A stretch of DNA of 36,614 nt from Crenothrix polyspora (GCA_945903675.1 CAMDOP010000003.1:1-36614), one strand, 5' to 3'. Positions 9,454 through 18,766 are shown, numbered from the stretch's first letter. The notes: a model not told the origin generated them from the sequence alone. Numbers and translations are program-made.

Positions 9454-12400
9454 ATGATTGAACGTATTATTGCATTTTGTCTACAGCAACGACTGATGGT
9501 AATTGGTGCCACCCTGACCATTGCTATTTCTGGGATCATCGCTTTTGAAAACCTACCTGTACAAGCCTTTCCTGACGTACAAAACGTCTTCGTACAAGTG
9601 GTCACTCAATACCCCGGACAAGCACCAGAAGAAGTAGAAAAGCTGATTTCATTGCCTATTGAGCGGGTCATGAATGGTGTGCCACATTTAATGAATATGC
9701 GCTCGGTATCTATCTTTGGACTCTCCGTCGTCACCCTAACCTTCGACGATAGCGCAGAAGATTATTTTTCACGGCAACAAGTGTTAGAACGCTTACATAA
9801 CGCTGATATTCCCTCTGATACCAAGCCACAACTTGGCCCATTATCTACCGGTGTCGGTGAAATATTACGCTATGTAATCGATGCTAAAAATTTGTCTTTA
9901 GTTGAACAGCGAGCACTTCAAGACTGGGTCATTGAACCTAAGATACGTACCATGCAAGGGGTTGCCGACGTAGTTTCCTACGGTGGTGGCGTTAAAGAAT
10001 ATAAAGTTGCTGCCAAACCCGATCGACTCAGAAATTTCAATATTAGTCTCCAACAAGTATTTGATGCGATAGCGGCTAATAATAACAATACAGGAGGGGG
10101 CTATATAGAACATGGCGATGAAGCCTTAGTTGTCAGAGGTATAGGTTTATTAAAGTCTGCCGATGAAATCGGCGAAATTGTTGTCAATACTAACGATGGC
10201 GTGCCCATACGTATTAAAGATGTCGCTGATATTAGCGTTGGCCCGCAACCGCGCACCGGCATGGTAGGCATGAACCAGCGCGATGATGTCGTTGAAGGCA
10301 TCGTATTATTAATCAAAGGCCGTGATGCGGTTGAGGTACTTAATGGCGTCAAACAAAAAATCGCAGAGCTGAACGACTTTGGTCTACCGCCCGGCGTACA
10401 AATTAGACCTATTTATGACCGCACAGAATTAGTCGGTCATACCATACATACCGTTGAACACAATATGCTGGAAGGCGCCGTGCTGATTTTGATCATCTTA
10501 ATGGTCTTTCTAAGGCGCTTTGTAGCAGCACTTTTAGTCACCTTGATTATTCCTTTGTCTTTATTATTCGCCTTTATTCTGGTCGATCTAGGCGGAATCT
10601 CTGCCAACTTGATTTCACTGGGCGCGATTGACTTTGGTATTATCGTCGATAGTGCAGTGGTCTTAGTTGAAGCCGTTATGGTACAGGTTACCTTAGATTT
10701 ACAACGTAATGTTGACATGCGCACTATGCGGCAAACGCTGCTTATTACAGCAACAGAAATGGGTAGACCTATCCTATTTTCAAAAGCCATTATCATCACT
10801 GCTTTTTTACCTATCTTTACTTTTCAACGCGTAGAAGCCAAAATTTTCTCACCCATGGCTTTTACCCTGAGCTTTGCACTGGTCGCTTCAATGCTATTCA
10901 GTCTAACTTTTGTGCCAGCGATGCTAACTTATTTATTGGGACCAAAATTAGCCGAAACACACAACCCCCTAGTTCAGGGCATGGAGCACCATTACCGACG
11001 TCTACTGGAATGGGTACTTAAACATGCACGCGCGGTTTTTATAACGGCCGTCATCGCATTACTATTAAGTTTTATGTCGGTAAAATTAATAGGCACCGAA
11101 TTTATGCCTAAGTTAGACGAAGGTAATATTTGGCTGACCATCACTTTACCTACACCCGTTTCACTCACGACAGCTAAGGAACTAGAGCGTGAAGTGCGAG
11201 AAAAGTTAGAAAAATTTTCTGAAGCTAAAATGGTCTTAACCCAACTAGGTAGACCTGAAGATGGCACAGATCCCAAAGGCTTTAATAATTTAGAAGTTTT
11301 AATCGATCTAAATTCCAAAGACACTTGGCGTTATAAGAAAAAAGATCAGCTAGTACAAGCGATGGATAAAGAACTCGCTATTTTTCCAGGCATACTCACT
11401 AACTTCTCACAGGTTATACAAGATAACGTTGAGGAAGCCATTTCGGGCGTTAAAGGTGAAATTGCTATTAAAATATTCGGCAGTGACTTAAAAACACTAC
11501 AAGACAAAGCCGATCAGGTAACTCGAATTCTTGCCTCGATACAGGGCGCTACTGATGTGGCCGCCGAACAGCAAGCTGGATTAGCACAGGTCATGGTTGA
11601 TATTGACCGTGCCAAAGTATCGCGTTACGGTATTAATGTTGCTGATGTTGAAGCTGTCATGGAAATGGGTATGGGCGGCAAAGCCGCTTCGCAGTTCTTA
11701 GAAGGTGAGCGTCGTTTTGATATCACGCTACGTTATGACGAAGACGCACGTAACTCGGTATCAGGCTTAGAAAACTTAACAGTACTGTCTCCAGGTGGTC
11801 AGCGCATTCCATTATCGGAACTGGCGACTATTAAAATTAATCAAGGCGCTTCCAGAATCAGCCGCGAAGATAATATGCGTCGCATTGCTATCAAATGTAA
11901 TTTGATAGATAGAGACCAAGGCAGCTTCGTCGCTGAGGCACAACAAAAAGTAGCCGCTCAAGTCGATATGCCACCGGGCTATCATATCGTTTGGAGTGGT
12001 CAATTTGAAAACCAACAACGCGCCATGAAGCGCTTAGCCGTTATTGTCGCTATCAGCTTAGGCCTCATATTTGTGTTGTTGTTCTGGGCTTTCATGTCCA
12101 TTAAGAATGCATTGCTCATACTCATGAACGTGCCTTTCGCTATGATCGGTGGTATTCTCATTCTGCTTGCTACGGGGATTAATCTCAGTGTCTCCGCAGC
12201 CGTCGGTTTTATCGCGCTATTTGGTATCGCCGTACAAAATGGGGTTATTCTTGTCTCGCAATTAAACAAGCTTCGACGAGAAGGGCAATGCTTACATGAT
12301 GCCATCGTCAACGGCTCAGTCAGTCGTCTTAGACCCGTCGTCATGACCGCATTGATGGCAATGCTAGGTTTATTTCCTGCCGCACTCTCAACCAGCGTCG

Positions 12401-12522
12401 GATCAGAAACAGCAAAACCTTTTGCTGTTGTTATTATCGGTGGATTATTAACGGCAACCTTATTGACGTTAACCTTGTTGCCAGCACTTTATCGCTATTT
12501 TGCAGAACCTGACGAACCATAA
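9454..12522 (+). CDS. CusA/CzcA-family heavy-metal efflux RND transporter (start moved from 9394 to the ATG at 9454)
   Basis: MIERIIAFCLQQRLMV start after the upstream stop; PVQAFPDVQNVFVQV; TM4 motif DFGIIVDSAVVLVEA of HME-RND proteins; about 1022 aa. Confidence 0.94.
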   Translation: MIERIIAFCLQQRLMVIGATLTIAISGIIAFENLPVQAFPDVQNVFVQVVTQYPGQAPEEVEKLISLPIERVMNGVPHLMNMRSVSIFGLSVVTLTFDDSAEDYFSRQQVLERLHNADIPSDTKPQLGPLSTGVGEILRYVIDAKNLSLVEQRALQDWVIEPKIRTMQGVADVVSYGGGVKEYKVAAKPDRLRNFNISLQQVFDAIAANNNNTGGGYIEHGDEALVVRGIGLLKSADEIGEIVVNTNDGVPIRIKDVADISVGPQPRTGMVGMNQRDDVVEGIVLLIKGRDAVEVLNGVKQKIAELNDFGLPPGVQIRPIYDRTELVGHTIHTVEHNMLEGAVLILIILMVFLRRFVAALLVTLIIPLSLLFAFILVDLGGISANLISLGAIDFGIIVDSAVVLVEAVMVQVTLDLQRNVDMRTMRQTLLITATEMGRPILFSKAIIITAFLPIFTFQRVEAKIFSPMAFTLSFALVASMLFSLTFVPAMLTYLLGPKLAETHNPLVQGMEHHYRRLLEWVLKHARAVFITAVIALLLSFMSVKLIGTEFMPKLDEGNIWLTITLPTPVSLTTAKELEREVREKLEKFSEAKMVLTQLGRPEDGTDPKGFNNLEVLIDLNSKDTWRYKKKDQLVQAMDKELAIFPGILTNFSQVIQDNVEEAISGVKGEIAIKIFGSDLKTLQDKADQVTRILASIQGATDVAAEQQAGLAQVMVDIDRAKVSRYGINVADVEAVMEMGMGGKAASQFLEGERRFDITLRYDEDARNSVSGLENLTVLSPGGQRIPLSELATIKINQGASRISREDNMRRIAIKCNLIDRDQGSFVAEAQQKVAAQVDMPPGYHIVWSGQFENQQRAMKRLAVIVAISLGLIFVLLFWAFMSIKNALLILMNVPFAMIGGILILLATGINLSVSAAVGFIALFGIAVQNGVILVSQLNKLRREGQCLHDAIVNGSVSRLRPVVMTALMAMLGLFPAALSTSVGSETAKPFAVVIIGGLLTATLLTLTLLPALYRYFAEPDEP

Positions 12523-12531
12523 AGGAACCTT

Positions 12532-12858
12532 ATGAAAGAAATCCGCGCCTTTATTCAGCCCCACAAGCTTAGCCACGTCACCATGGCCTTGTTGCAGATT
12601 CCGGACTTTCCCGGCATGAGCGTCATTGATTGCGATGGCTTTGGACGTGAACGTACTCAACATATCCAAGATTACAAACCCTTCTTGGCTAAAAAACGTC
12701 TAGAAATTTTCGCACCGGATGCTTTAGTGGAGATTATTTTCGAAACTATCATGAATGCAGCGCATAGCGGTAATCATGGTGATGGCAAAATTTATGTGAT
12801 TGATATGCTGGAAGGTGCTCGTATTAGTACCGGTGAACGTAGCCCAGATTTGGGCTGA
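12532..12858 (+). CDS. Divergent P-II family protein (PII-NG-like), linked to heavy-metal RND operon
   Basis: MKEIRAFIQPHKLSHVTMALLQIPDFPGMSVIDCDGFGRER...IFETIMNAAHSGNHGDGKIYVIDMLEGARISTGERSPDLG: P-II fold and GDGKI B-loop retained; short T-loop with no Tyr51-equivalent. Confidence 0.87.
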   Translation: MKEIRAFIQPHKLSHVTMALLQIPDFPGMSVIDCDGFGRERTQHIQDYKPFLAKKRLEIFAPDALVEIIFETIMNAAHSGNHGDGKIYVIDMLEGARISTGERSPDLG

Positions 12859-12870
12859 TTCAATCAAGAT

Positions 12871-12901
12871 AAATTAGCCTCTATATTGTAGAGGCTAATT
12901 T
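12871..12901. terminator. Bidirectional intrinsic terminator between convergent genes
   Basis: AAATTAGCCTCTA-TATTG-TAGAGGCTAATTT: perfect 13-bp stem, 5-nt loop, A/T flanks, between convergent CDS ends. Confidence 0.8.
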
Positions 12902-14015
12902 AATAGTACGAATCTTCAACTCTTGGAATCTGATAGGTTTTTAGCCATGCTTTAAAGCTAGCAGGGTTTTGATAGGCCTTAAGTTCACGTTTGAAATCTG
13001 AAATATCTATTTCTAAATCTTTAATATCTCTGGCTAGCATAGACATCATTTGCTTAGGTGCTAAGCGCTGGAAAGACGGTATGTTTAAATTTATCTTAAA
13101 CATCTGTTCAATTTCATCAGTCTCTTGCTCTAATTCAGCCAATTGTTCTTTTAAGATCTTATTAAAATATTTAAGCCGACTGTCGGCAATCAAACTTAAC
13201 TCTGCTGGATTGATTTGCTCTATTTCTAACTGCAGAGCCAACAGCAACAATAAATCTTTTTTGCCGTAAGCTATATTAACGCGCTGCATCAACTCAGTTT
13301 TACGCTTTTGCTCTTCTGGATCTGGCTCGCGATCAGGGTGTAATACGGCAACTAACTTACGATAAACCTCTCGCACCGATTTACTGGCCAGCTCCTCTTC
13401 TTCTTGTAGGCGCGCTTCTTTTTCTAATTGTTTTTTAGTCTTTTTGCGAGCTATGCCCGCTCGATGTTGAGCCTCCGCCTCTTCTCGTTCCAGAATTTTT
13501 TCATGCAAATGCGCTTGAAACATTTCCGGTGAGCTCATATCAATATCGTCACCTAAATCCACATCAAACATATCTTTGGCAAGATTTTTCATCATATCAG
13601 CCATAAAAGACTCCCTGCCTTCATTAAGGCTATCGAAATCTTCCTCACTATATTTATTAAATAGCGGCTTTAATTCATCCATTTGATGATCCGCAATTAA
13701 GTGCTCTGATACTTCGCAGATCAGGTGTCTAATTTTTATTTTATCGGTTTTCTTAAACAAAGACAGATCATAATGCTGATCTAATAATTGCACCCACGCT
13801 AATTTATGCTGACTAAAAGTCTCTTGCAAAGGCTCATAACTTTCAACTATTTTTTGTTGGTACAAGGGTCTAGTGTCCTGCCATTCGACCAGACGCTGCT
13901 TTTGTAAATCAATTTTCTTAGTCAGCGTATTAAATAGCTTTTGCTGCGCCGATAAGGTTTTCTTTTCATCGGCTTTCGGGGTAATGCTGACGGTTTTGTT
14001 TTTAGATGGGCTCAT
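12900..14015 (-). CDS. J-domain-containing protein (DnaJ-like co-chaperone), otherwise uncharacterised
   Basis: C-terminal half has SVREVYRKLVAVLHPDREPDPEEQKRKTELMQRVNIAYGKKDLLLLL, with the HPD motif between two helices; long charged N-terminal region. Confidence 0.8.
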   Translation of the reverse strand: MSPSKNKTVSITPKADEKKTLSAQQKLFNTLTKKIDLQKQRLVEWQDTRPLYQQKIVESYEPLQETFSQHKLAWVQLLDQHYDLSLFKKTDKIKIRHLICEVSEHLIADHQMDELKPLFNKYSEEDFDSLNEGRESFMADMMKNLAKDMFDVDLGDDIDMSSPEMFQAHLHEKILEREEAEAQHRAGIARKKTKKQLEKEARLQEEEELASKSVREVYRKLVAVLHPDREPDPEEQKRKTELMQRVNIAYGKKDLLLLLALQLEIEQINPAELSLIADSRLKYFNKILKEQLAELEQETDEIEQMFKINLNIPSFQRLAPKQMMSMLARDIKDLEIDISDFKRELKAYQNPASFKAWLKTYQIPRVEDSYY

Positions 14016-14118
14016 AGGGTCGTCGTTATCATGTTGCGGGTAATGATTGATATTTTAAACCAAGCTTTTAAAATCATATCACGTTTAAATTTTGATAATG
14101 GTGTCCCCCCCTACGATT

Positions 14119-14322
14119 GCTACCAATTTAAGGCGGGACACTCACTCACTTAATTATTTACTTTTAGACAGGGTTCTCTTAAGCGCAGACAAAGGACGAA
14201 AGGCGAAGGGCAAAGGGTTAAGCTTAGTGCCTGTCACGCCTTAAGTTGCTAGCCTCCTAGACTTAGTCTTTCGCCCTGAGCCTTTTGTCTGCACTGAAAC
14301 TGTCCTGCTTTAAGTTGGTAGC
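14119..14322 (+). repeat. Copy A (used here as reference) of the dispersed MITE-like palindromic element, about 204 bp
   Basis: Ends are inverted: GCTACCAATTTAAGGCGGGACA ... TGTCCTGCTTTAAGTTGGTAGC; interior arms GCAGACAAAGGACGAAAGGCGAAGGGC / GCCCTGAGCCTTTTGTCTGC form an imperfect palindrome. Confidence 0.88.
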
Positions 14323-14326
14323 CCGA

Positions 14327-15379
14327 TTATACAAATAAATGCTTACGAAAGAAAAATGCCACATTAACCAGCGCTATCATCACCGGCACTTCTATCAAAG
14401 GCCCTATCACTGCCGCAAACGCAGCACCACTATTAATACCAAATACCGCGATGGCGACGGCGATAGCTAATTCAAAATTATTACTGGCGGCAGTAAAGGC
14501 TAGTGTAGTGCTCTTGCCATAATCAGCGCCCACCGTTTTACCCATAGCGAAACTAAGCAAAAACATCACGACAAAATAAATCAACATCGGTATGGCGATA
14601 CGAACGACGTCCATAGGCAATTGCACGATCAATTGCCCTTTTAAAGAAAACATCACTACGATGGTAAATAACAACGCGATCAGCGCTAGTGGACTAATCT
14701 TAGGAATGAAAACCTGCTGATACCAGTCTTTGCCTTTAGCGCGAATAAGCAAGAAACGCGTCAGGAATCCAGCCATAAAAGGGATGCCTAAATAGATAAA
14801 CACACTTTGGGCAATATCAACGATGCTGATAGCCACTATGTGACCTTCTAACCCTAACAGAGGTGGCAACACGGTAATAAACAGCCAAGCATAGACACTG
14901 TAAAACAAGACTTGGAACACACTGTTAAAAGCCACTAAGCCGGCAGCATATTCATTATCGCCCTGTGCTAGTTCGTTCCAAACGATCACCATCGCTATAC
15001 ATCTAGCCAGACCAATTAATATCAATCCAATCATGTATTCAGGATAATCACGCAGAAAAATAATCGCCAAGGCAAACATTAACACCGGACCGATTAGCCA
15101 GTTCTGCACTAAAGACACGCCTAAAATCTTACCATTACGAAATACTGCACCCAGCTCCTCGTAATGCACTTTCGCTAAAGGTGGAAACATCATTAACACT
15201 AAACCGATAGCAATCGGGATATTGGTCGTGCCCAAAGACACTTTAGTATTTAAGTCACTCACTTCAACAGGAAAAACATAACCGACACTGACACCCACAG
15301 CCATGGCGATAAATATCCATAGTGTTAGGTAACGATCGAGAAAAGATAAGTGTGCTTTTGAATAGCGTTCTATGCTCAT
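14327..15379 (-). CDS. acr3: Arsenite efflux transporter, ACR3 family
   Basis: [91 protein letters not shown]. Confidence 0.95.
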   Translation of the reverse strand: MSIERYSKAHLSFLDRYLTLWIFIAMAVGVSVGYVFPVEVSDLNTKVSLGTTNIPIAIGLVLMMFPPLAKVHYEELGAVFRNGKILGVSLVQNWLIGPVLMFALAIIFLRDYPEYMIGLILIGLARCIAMVIVWNELAQGDNEYAAGLVAFNSVFQVLFYSVYAWLFITVLPPLLGLEGHIVAISIVDIAQSVFIYLGIPFMAGFLTRFLLIRAKGKDWYQQVFIPKISPLALIALLFTIVVMFSLKGQLIVQLPMDVVRIAIPMLIYFVVMFLLSFAMGKTVGADYGKSTTLAFTAASNNFELAIAVAIAVFGINSGAAFAAVIGPLIEVPVMIALVNVAFFFRKHLFV

Positions 15380-15392
15380 AATTTTCTCCTAA

Positions 15393-17174
15393 TTAATGAC
15401 TATCTACAGTCAATTCTAGTAAGCGCTCTACACCTACAGGTTCTTCTTTAAGCAGCGGCACTACAGCATAACGATGCGCATGAATATTCGCCACACTTTC
15501 AATTTCATGTAGTTCATTATCGGCACGCTGCCGTAATAAAAGTGAATGTACCGTTGTTGCCGCAATGCTATTGTTGATCACCCAAGCCCAAGGCTCAATT
15601 CCTGCCCTACGTAAATCCGCTTGCAGGTGTGCAGCTTCAAGCACCGGCGTCGTTTCTGCTAGGGTTACCAGCAACACCTTAGTTTGCTTAGCATCTTGTA
15701 GTTGCATCATCGGCGTCAGATATTGAACGTCAGAACCCGCCATTTGCCTACTCATTTCACGGTGATAAGCACCGGTAGCATCAAGCAACAGCAAAGTATG
15801 ACCTGTAGGTGCAGTGTCCATAACGACAAATTTTTTGCCTGCTTCACGGATAACCCGTGAGAAAGCTTGAAACACCGCAATTTCTTCGGTGCACGGCGAG
15901 CGCAAGTCTTCTTCCAGCAGGGCTAGCCCCTTGGCATCGAGATTCGCGGCTTTTGTTTCTAATACTTGTAGCCGATAGCGCTCAGTTTCCACGCGGGGAT
16001 CAATGCGGCTCACCATCAAATGTTCTAAGGCCCCATTCAGTGTTTCGCTCAAATGAGCAGCAGGGTCTGACGTTGTCAGATGTACCGGCAACCCCCGTTG
16101 AGCAAGTTCCACCGCAATAGCCGCCGCCAATGTCGTTTTACCCACACCGCCTTTACCCATCAGCATAACCAACCCATGACCGTCAATTGCAATCGCATCA
16201 ACTAGCTTTGAAAGGCTGGGAGCATCAATGGTCTTGGTAACCACCTTGTCATGACCTATTATGGGTATTGCAATAAGCAGTAAGTGCCTAAGGGCTTCCA
16301 GTCCAACCAGATTAAACGGTTTAAGCTCGATAAAATCACAAGGTAAGGCTTTAAGTACTTCAGGTATTGTTTTCAGTGCCTGTTGTTCGCGTTGACAAAT
16401 AGCTGCGGCGAGCGAATCTTCTGCTGCTTCAGCAGCAGGTAATATACCGTTAACCACCAGATATTGTTGAGATAAGCCAATGGCCGCCAGCTCCTCATGG
16501 GTACGTGCAACTTCTCGCAAAGTCGCCAATTGAGCACGAGCCACCAAAATCAAACGACTACGCTGGGGATCGGCCAAGGCCTCTACTGCTGCTTTGTATT
16601 GACTACGTTGCTTTTCCAATCCCGCTAAAGGCCCAAGACAAGAGGCATCACCTTTACCTTCATCAAGGAAGCCACTCCAAGCACCTGGCAATTGCAATAG
16701 CCGGATAGTATGACCGGTCGGAGCGGTGTCAAAAATGATATGCTGATAGTCCGCAGTTAAAGCGGAATCGGTTAATAATGCCGTGAATTCGTCAAACGCA
16801 GCGATCTCTGTAGTACAAGCACCTGATAGCTGCTCTTCAATACCTTTTACTACCGCGTCTGGCAACACTCCACGCACAGGACCCACGATGCGATCACGAT
16901 AAGCTTGCGCTGCCGCTTGTGGATCGATTTCCAACGCGGCTAAACCCGGCACAGTAGGAATAGAGGTGATCTGATTACCAATGGTTATGCCAAATACCTG
17001 AGCCACATTCGATGCTGGATCAGTACTCACCAGTAGTACTTGAAACCCTTCCTCCGCTAACCTTATCGCTGTGGCACTAGCGATTGACGTCTTGCCTACG
17101 CCACCTTTACCGGTAAAAAACAAAAACCGTGGTGGTTGCTCAAGAAATTTGTAGTCACTCATCATATCGCTCAT
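15393..17174 (-). CDS. arsA: Arsenical pump-driving ATPase ArsA (tandem ATPase; likely start 17174, ORF opens at 17228)
   Basis: Two P-loops (FTGKGGVGKTS and MGKGGVGKTT), two DTAPTGHT motifs, GACTTEIAAFDEF and SPCTEEIAVFQAF. Confidence 0.95.
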   Translation of the reverse strand: MSDMMSDYKFLEQPPRFLFFTGKGGVGKTSIASATAIRLAEEGFQVLLVSTDPASNVAQVFGITIGNQITSIPTVPGLAALEIDPQAAAQAYRDRIVGPVRGVLPDAVVKGIEEQLSGACTTEIAAFDEFTALLTDSALTADYQHIIFDTAPTGHTIRLLQLPGAWSGFLDEGKGDASCLGPLAGLEKQRSQYKAAVEALADPQRSRLILVARAQLATLREVARTHEELAAIGLSQQYLVVNGILPAAEAAEDSLAAAICQREQQALKTIPEVLKALPCDFIELKPFNLVGLEALRHLLLIAIPIIGHDKVVTKTIDAPSLSKLVDAIAIDGHGLVMLMGKGGVGKTTLAAAIAVELAQRGLPVHLTTSDPAAHLSETLNGALEHLMVSRIDPRVETERYRLQVLETKAANLDAKGLALLEEDLRSPCTEEIAVFQAFSRVIREAGKKFVVMDTAPTGHTLLLLDATGAYHREMSRQMAGSDVQYLTPMMQLQDAKQTKVLLVTLAETTPVLEAAHLQADLRRAGIEPWAWVINNSIAATTVHSLLLRQRADNELHEIESVANIHAHRYAVVPLLKEEPVGVERLLELTVDSH

Positions 17175-17181
17175 CAATCGT

Positions 17182-17535
17182 TTAACAACTGCTGCCACTA
17201 CAGCAACCGGACTTGACCTTGTCTTCAATTAAAGTAATGGCACACCAGCGAGCCAGTTCGGCACGATTTGGATAACGCCCGGCCAAAGCCACTTCACCAT
17301 CAATTAAAATCAACGGTAAAGCTTCGGCACCAGAACGCTCCAGAAAGCTTTTTACTACGGTATTTTCAGCAAACACCAAAGGTTCTTGCGCCAAATTGAA
17401 TCGCTGGATGTCAGCCCCATTTTGCTTAGCCCAATCCACATCAGCAGAAAACTCAACTAACTGTTGATCAACTTCCACGCCACAAACACCGGTACTGCAA
17501 CATAACGCAGGGTCAAACACTTGAATCGTTGTCAT
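17182..17535 (-). CDS. arsD: Arsenic metallochaperone ArsD
   Basis: MTTIQVFDPALCCSTGVCGVEVDQQLVEFSADVDW..LPLILIDGEVALAGRYPNRAELARW; conserved CC...C plus C-terminal GCCSGSSC. Confidence 0.93.
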   Translation of the reverse strand: MTTIQVFDPALCCSTGVCGVEVDQQLVEFSADVDWAKQNGADIQRFNLAQEPLVFAENTVVKSFLERSGAEALPLILIDGEVALAGRYPNRAELARWCAITLIEDKVKSGCCSGSSC

Positions 17536-17553
17536 AATAGAATGCCTTATCAA

Positions 17554-18033
17554 TTAAGGTAATAGGATGCCAATACGATCCAGTTCAGCTTTCAGCCTAG
17601 CAGGATCATTTTTTAATTCAGTAAGTGGTAGCGCCAAAAATTGTTCAATACGATGGCGAAGTATTTTATAAGCCGTCATAAAAGCGGCTTTAATTTCTTC
17701 TTCACTGCCCTCGGCGTGCGCTGGATCTTCTACGCCCCAATGGCTACGCATAACAGGGCCTAAATAAGCAGGACAGATTTCATTAGCGGCATTACCGCAA
17801 ACACTCAGAACGATATCGGGCGTCACGGGCAGATCATTCCAAGATTTACTGTAATAGCCCTCAGTAGAAATACCTTCCCGCTCAAGCTGCGCCAAGGCAC
17901 CGGTATTGAGTCGACCTAGAGGTTTGCTGCCAGCACTAATAGCATGCCAACCTTCTGGAGCAAGATGATTGAAAATGGCTTCGCCCATCAGAGATCGGCA
18001 AGAATTACCCGTGCAAAGAAATAATACATTCAT
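17554..18033 (-). CDS. arsC: Arsenate reductase ArsC, low-molecular-weight phosphatase type
   Basis: MNVLFLCTGNSCRSLMGEAIFNHLAPEGW: CX5R active site; VCGNAANEICP; HWGVEDPA. Confidence 0.95.
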   Translation of the reverse strand: MNVLFLCTGNSCRSLMGEAIFNHLAPEGWHAISAGSKPLGRLNTGALAQLEREGISTEGYYSKSWNDLPVTPDIVLSVCGNAANEICPAYLGPVMRSHWGVEDPAHAEGSEEEIKAAFMTAYKILRHRIEQFLALPLTELKNDPARLKAELDRIGILLP

Positions 18034-18061
18034 AGTAGATTACTCATTATAAGGAAAGAAG

Positions 18062-18400
18062 TCAGATGGATTCGCAGCACTTCGAGGCTTTGCTGGTATC
18101 GAAACAAGCTTCGGCATCAGCCGCACAACATTCGGCGGTTAGATAATCAATCAGTGTTTGCATCAAAGTAAGGTGAGCGCGATAACGCTGATAGCGGCCT
18201 TCTTGAGTAACATTGATTAAACCAGCATGGGTCATGGCTTTAAGATGAAAAGATAGGTTGTTAGGTGGCAATTCCAAAACAGCGGCAATCTCACCGGCGA
18301 CTAAACCAGTAGGCGCGTGTCTAACCAACAGTCGAAATACATCTAGGCGAATGCCAGACGCGAGAGATTCAAAAATTTTTGTTGCGTGTAGTTTATCCAT
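18062..18400 (-). CDS. arsR: ArsR/SmtB-family regulator with C-terminal Cys cluster
   Basis: Winged helix GLVAGEIAAVLELPPNNLSFHLKAMTHAGLINVTQEGRYQRYR; no ELCVCDL motif; C-terminus ECCAADAEACFDTSKASKCCESI. Confidence 0.93.
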   Translation of the reverse strand: MDKLHATKIFESLASGIRLDVFRLLVRHAPTGLVAGEIAAVLELPPNNLSFHLKAMTHAGLINVTQEGRYQRYRAHLTLMQTLIDYLTAECCAADAEACFDTSKASKCCESI

Positions 18401-18415
18401 AGATCAACTATACAA

Positions 18416-18432
18416 CAATATTTGAAATATTG
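18416..18432. promoter_or_regulatory. Candidate ArsR operator
   Basis: Perfect palindrome CAATATTT-G-AAATATTG just upstream of arsR. Confidence 0.6.
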
Positions 18433-18766
18433 AAACAAAGACGTAAGCTATATATCCCTACGTGATTTTAATGTCTCTAATCAGTTCAGCTTATACAAGT
18501 AGAATTGATTTTTATCGATGATGAATGCTGTTGCAACTTGATGATTTTTTAGCCACGCTGTAAAAGTTGCTCCTAAGGATTCGTAGTAGCGCTCACAGCC
18601 AAAAGAAAATAAACATGGCTATTATTTTAGGTGTAAGTCATTTTTCAATGTGCTCTGGTTGAGTGAGATTAGCCGTAATTATCCGACGCAAATAATAAGG
18701 CAGCATTTTTTCACTTACGGGTAGATTAGTTAAAATTTGATCGCCCAGCCATTACCCTTTAAAAAA

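Noticed and set aside
10437-10799. 120-aa minus-strand ORF inside the first CzcA-like gene
   Set aside because: Antisense shadow ORF, low-complexity K/T/S/I-rich translation; the plus strand encodes a clear RND pump.
17175-17228. N-terminal extension MKTRSSPVAVVAAVVKRL of the arsA ORF
   Set aside because: Encoded antisense-unrelated but overlapping the 3' end of arsD; MSDMMSDYKFLEQPPRFLFFTGKGG starting at 17174 is more typical.
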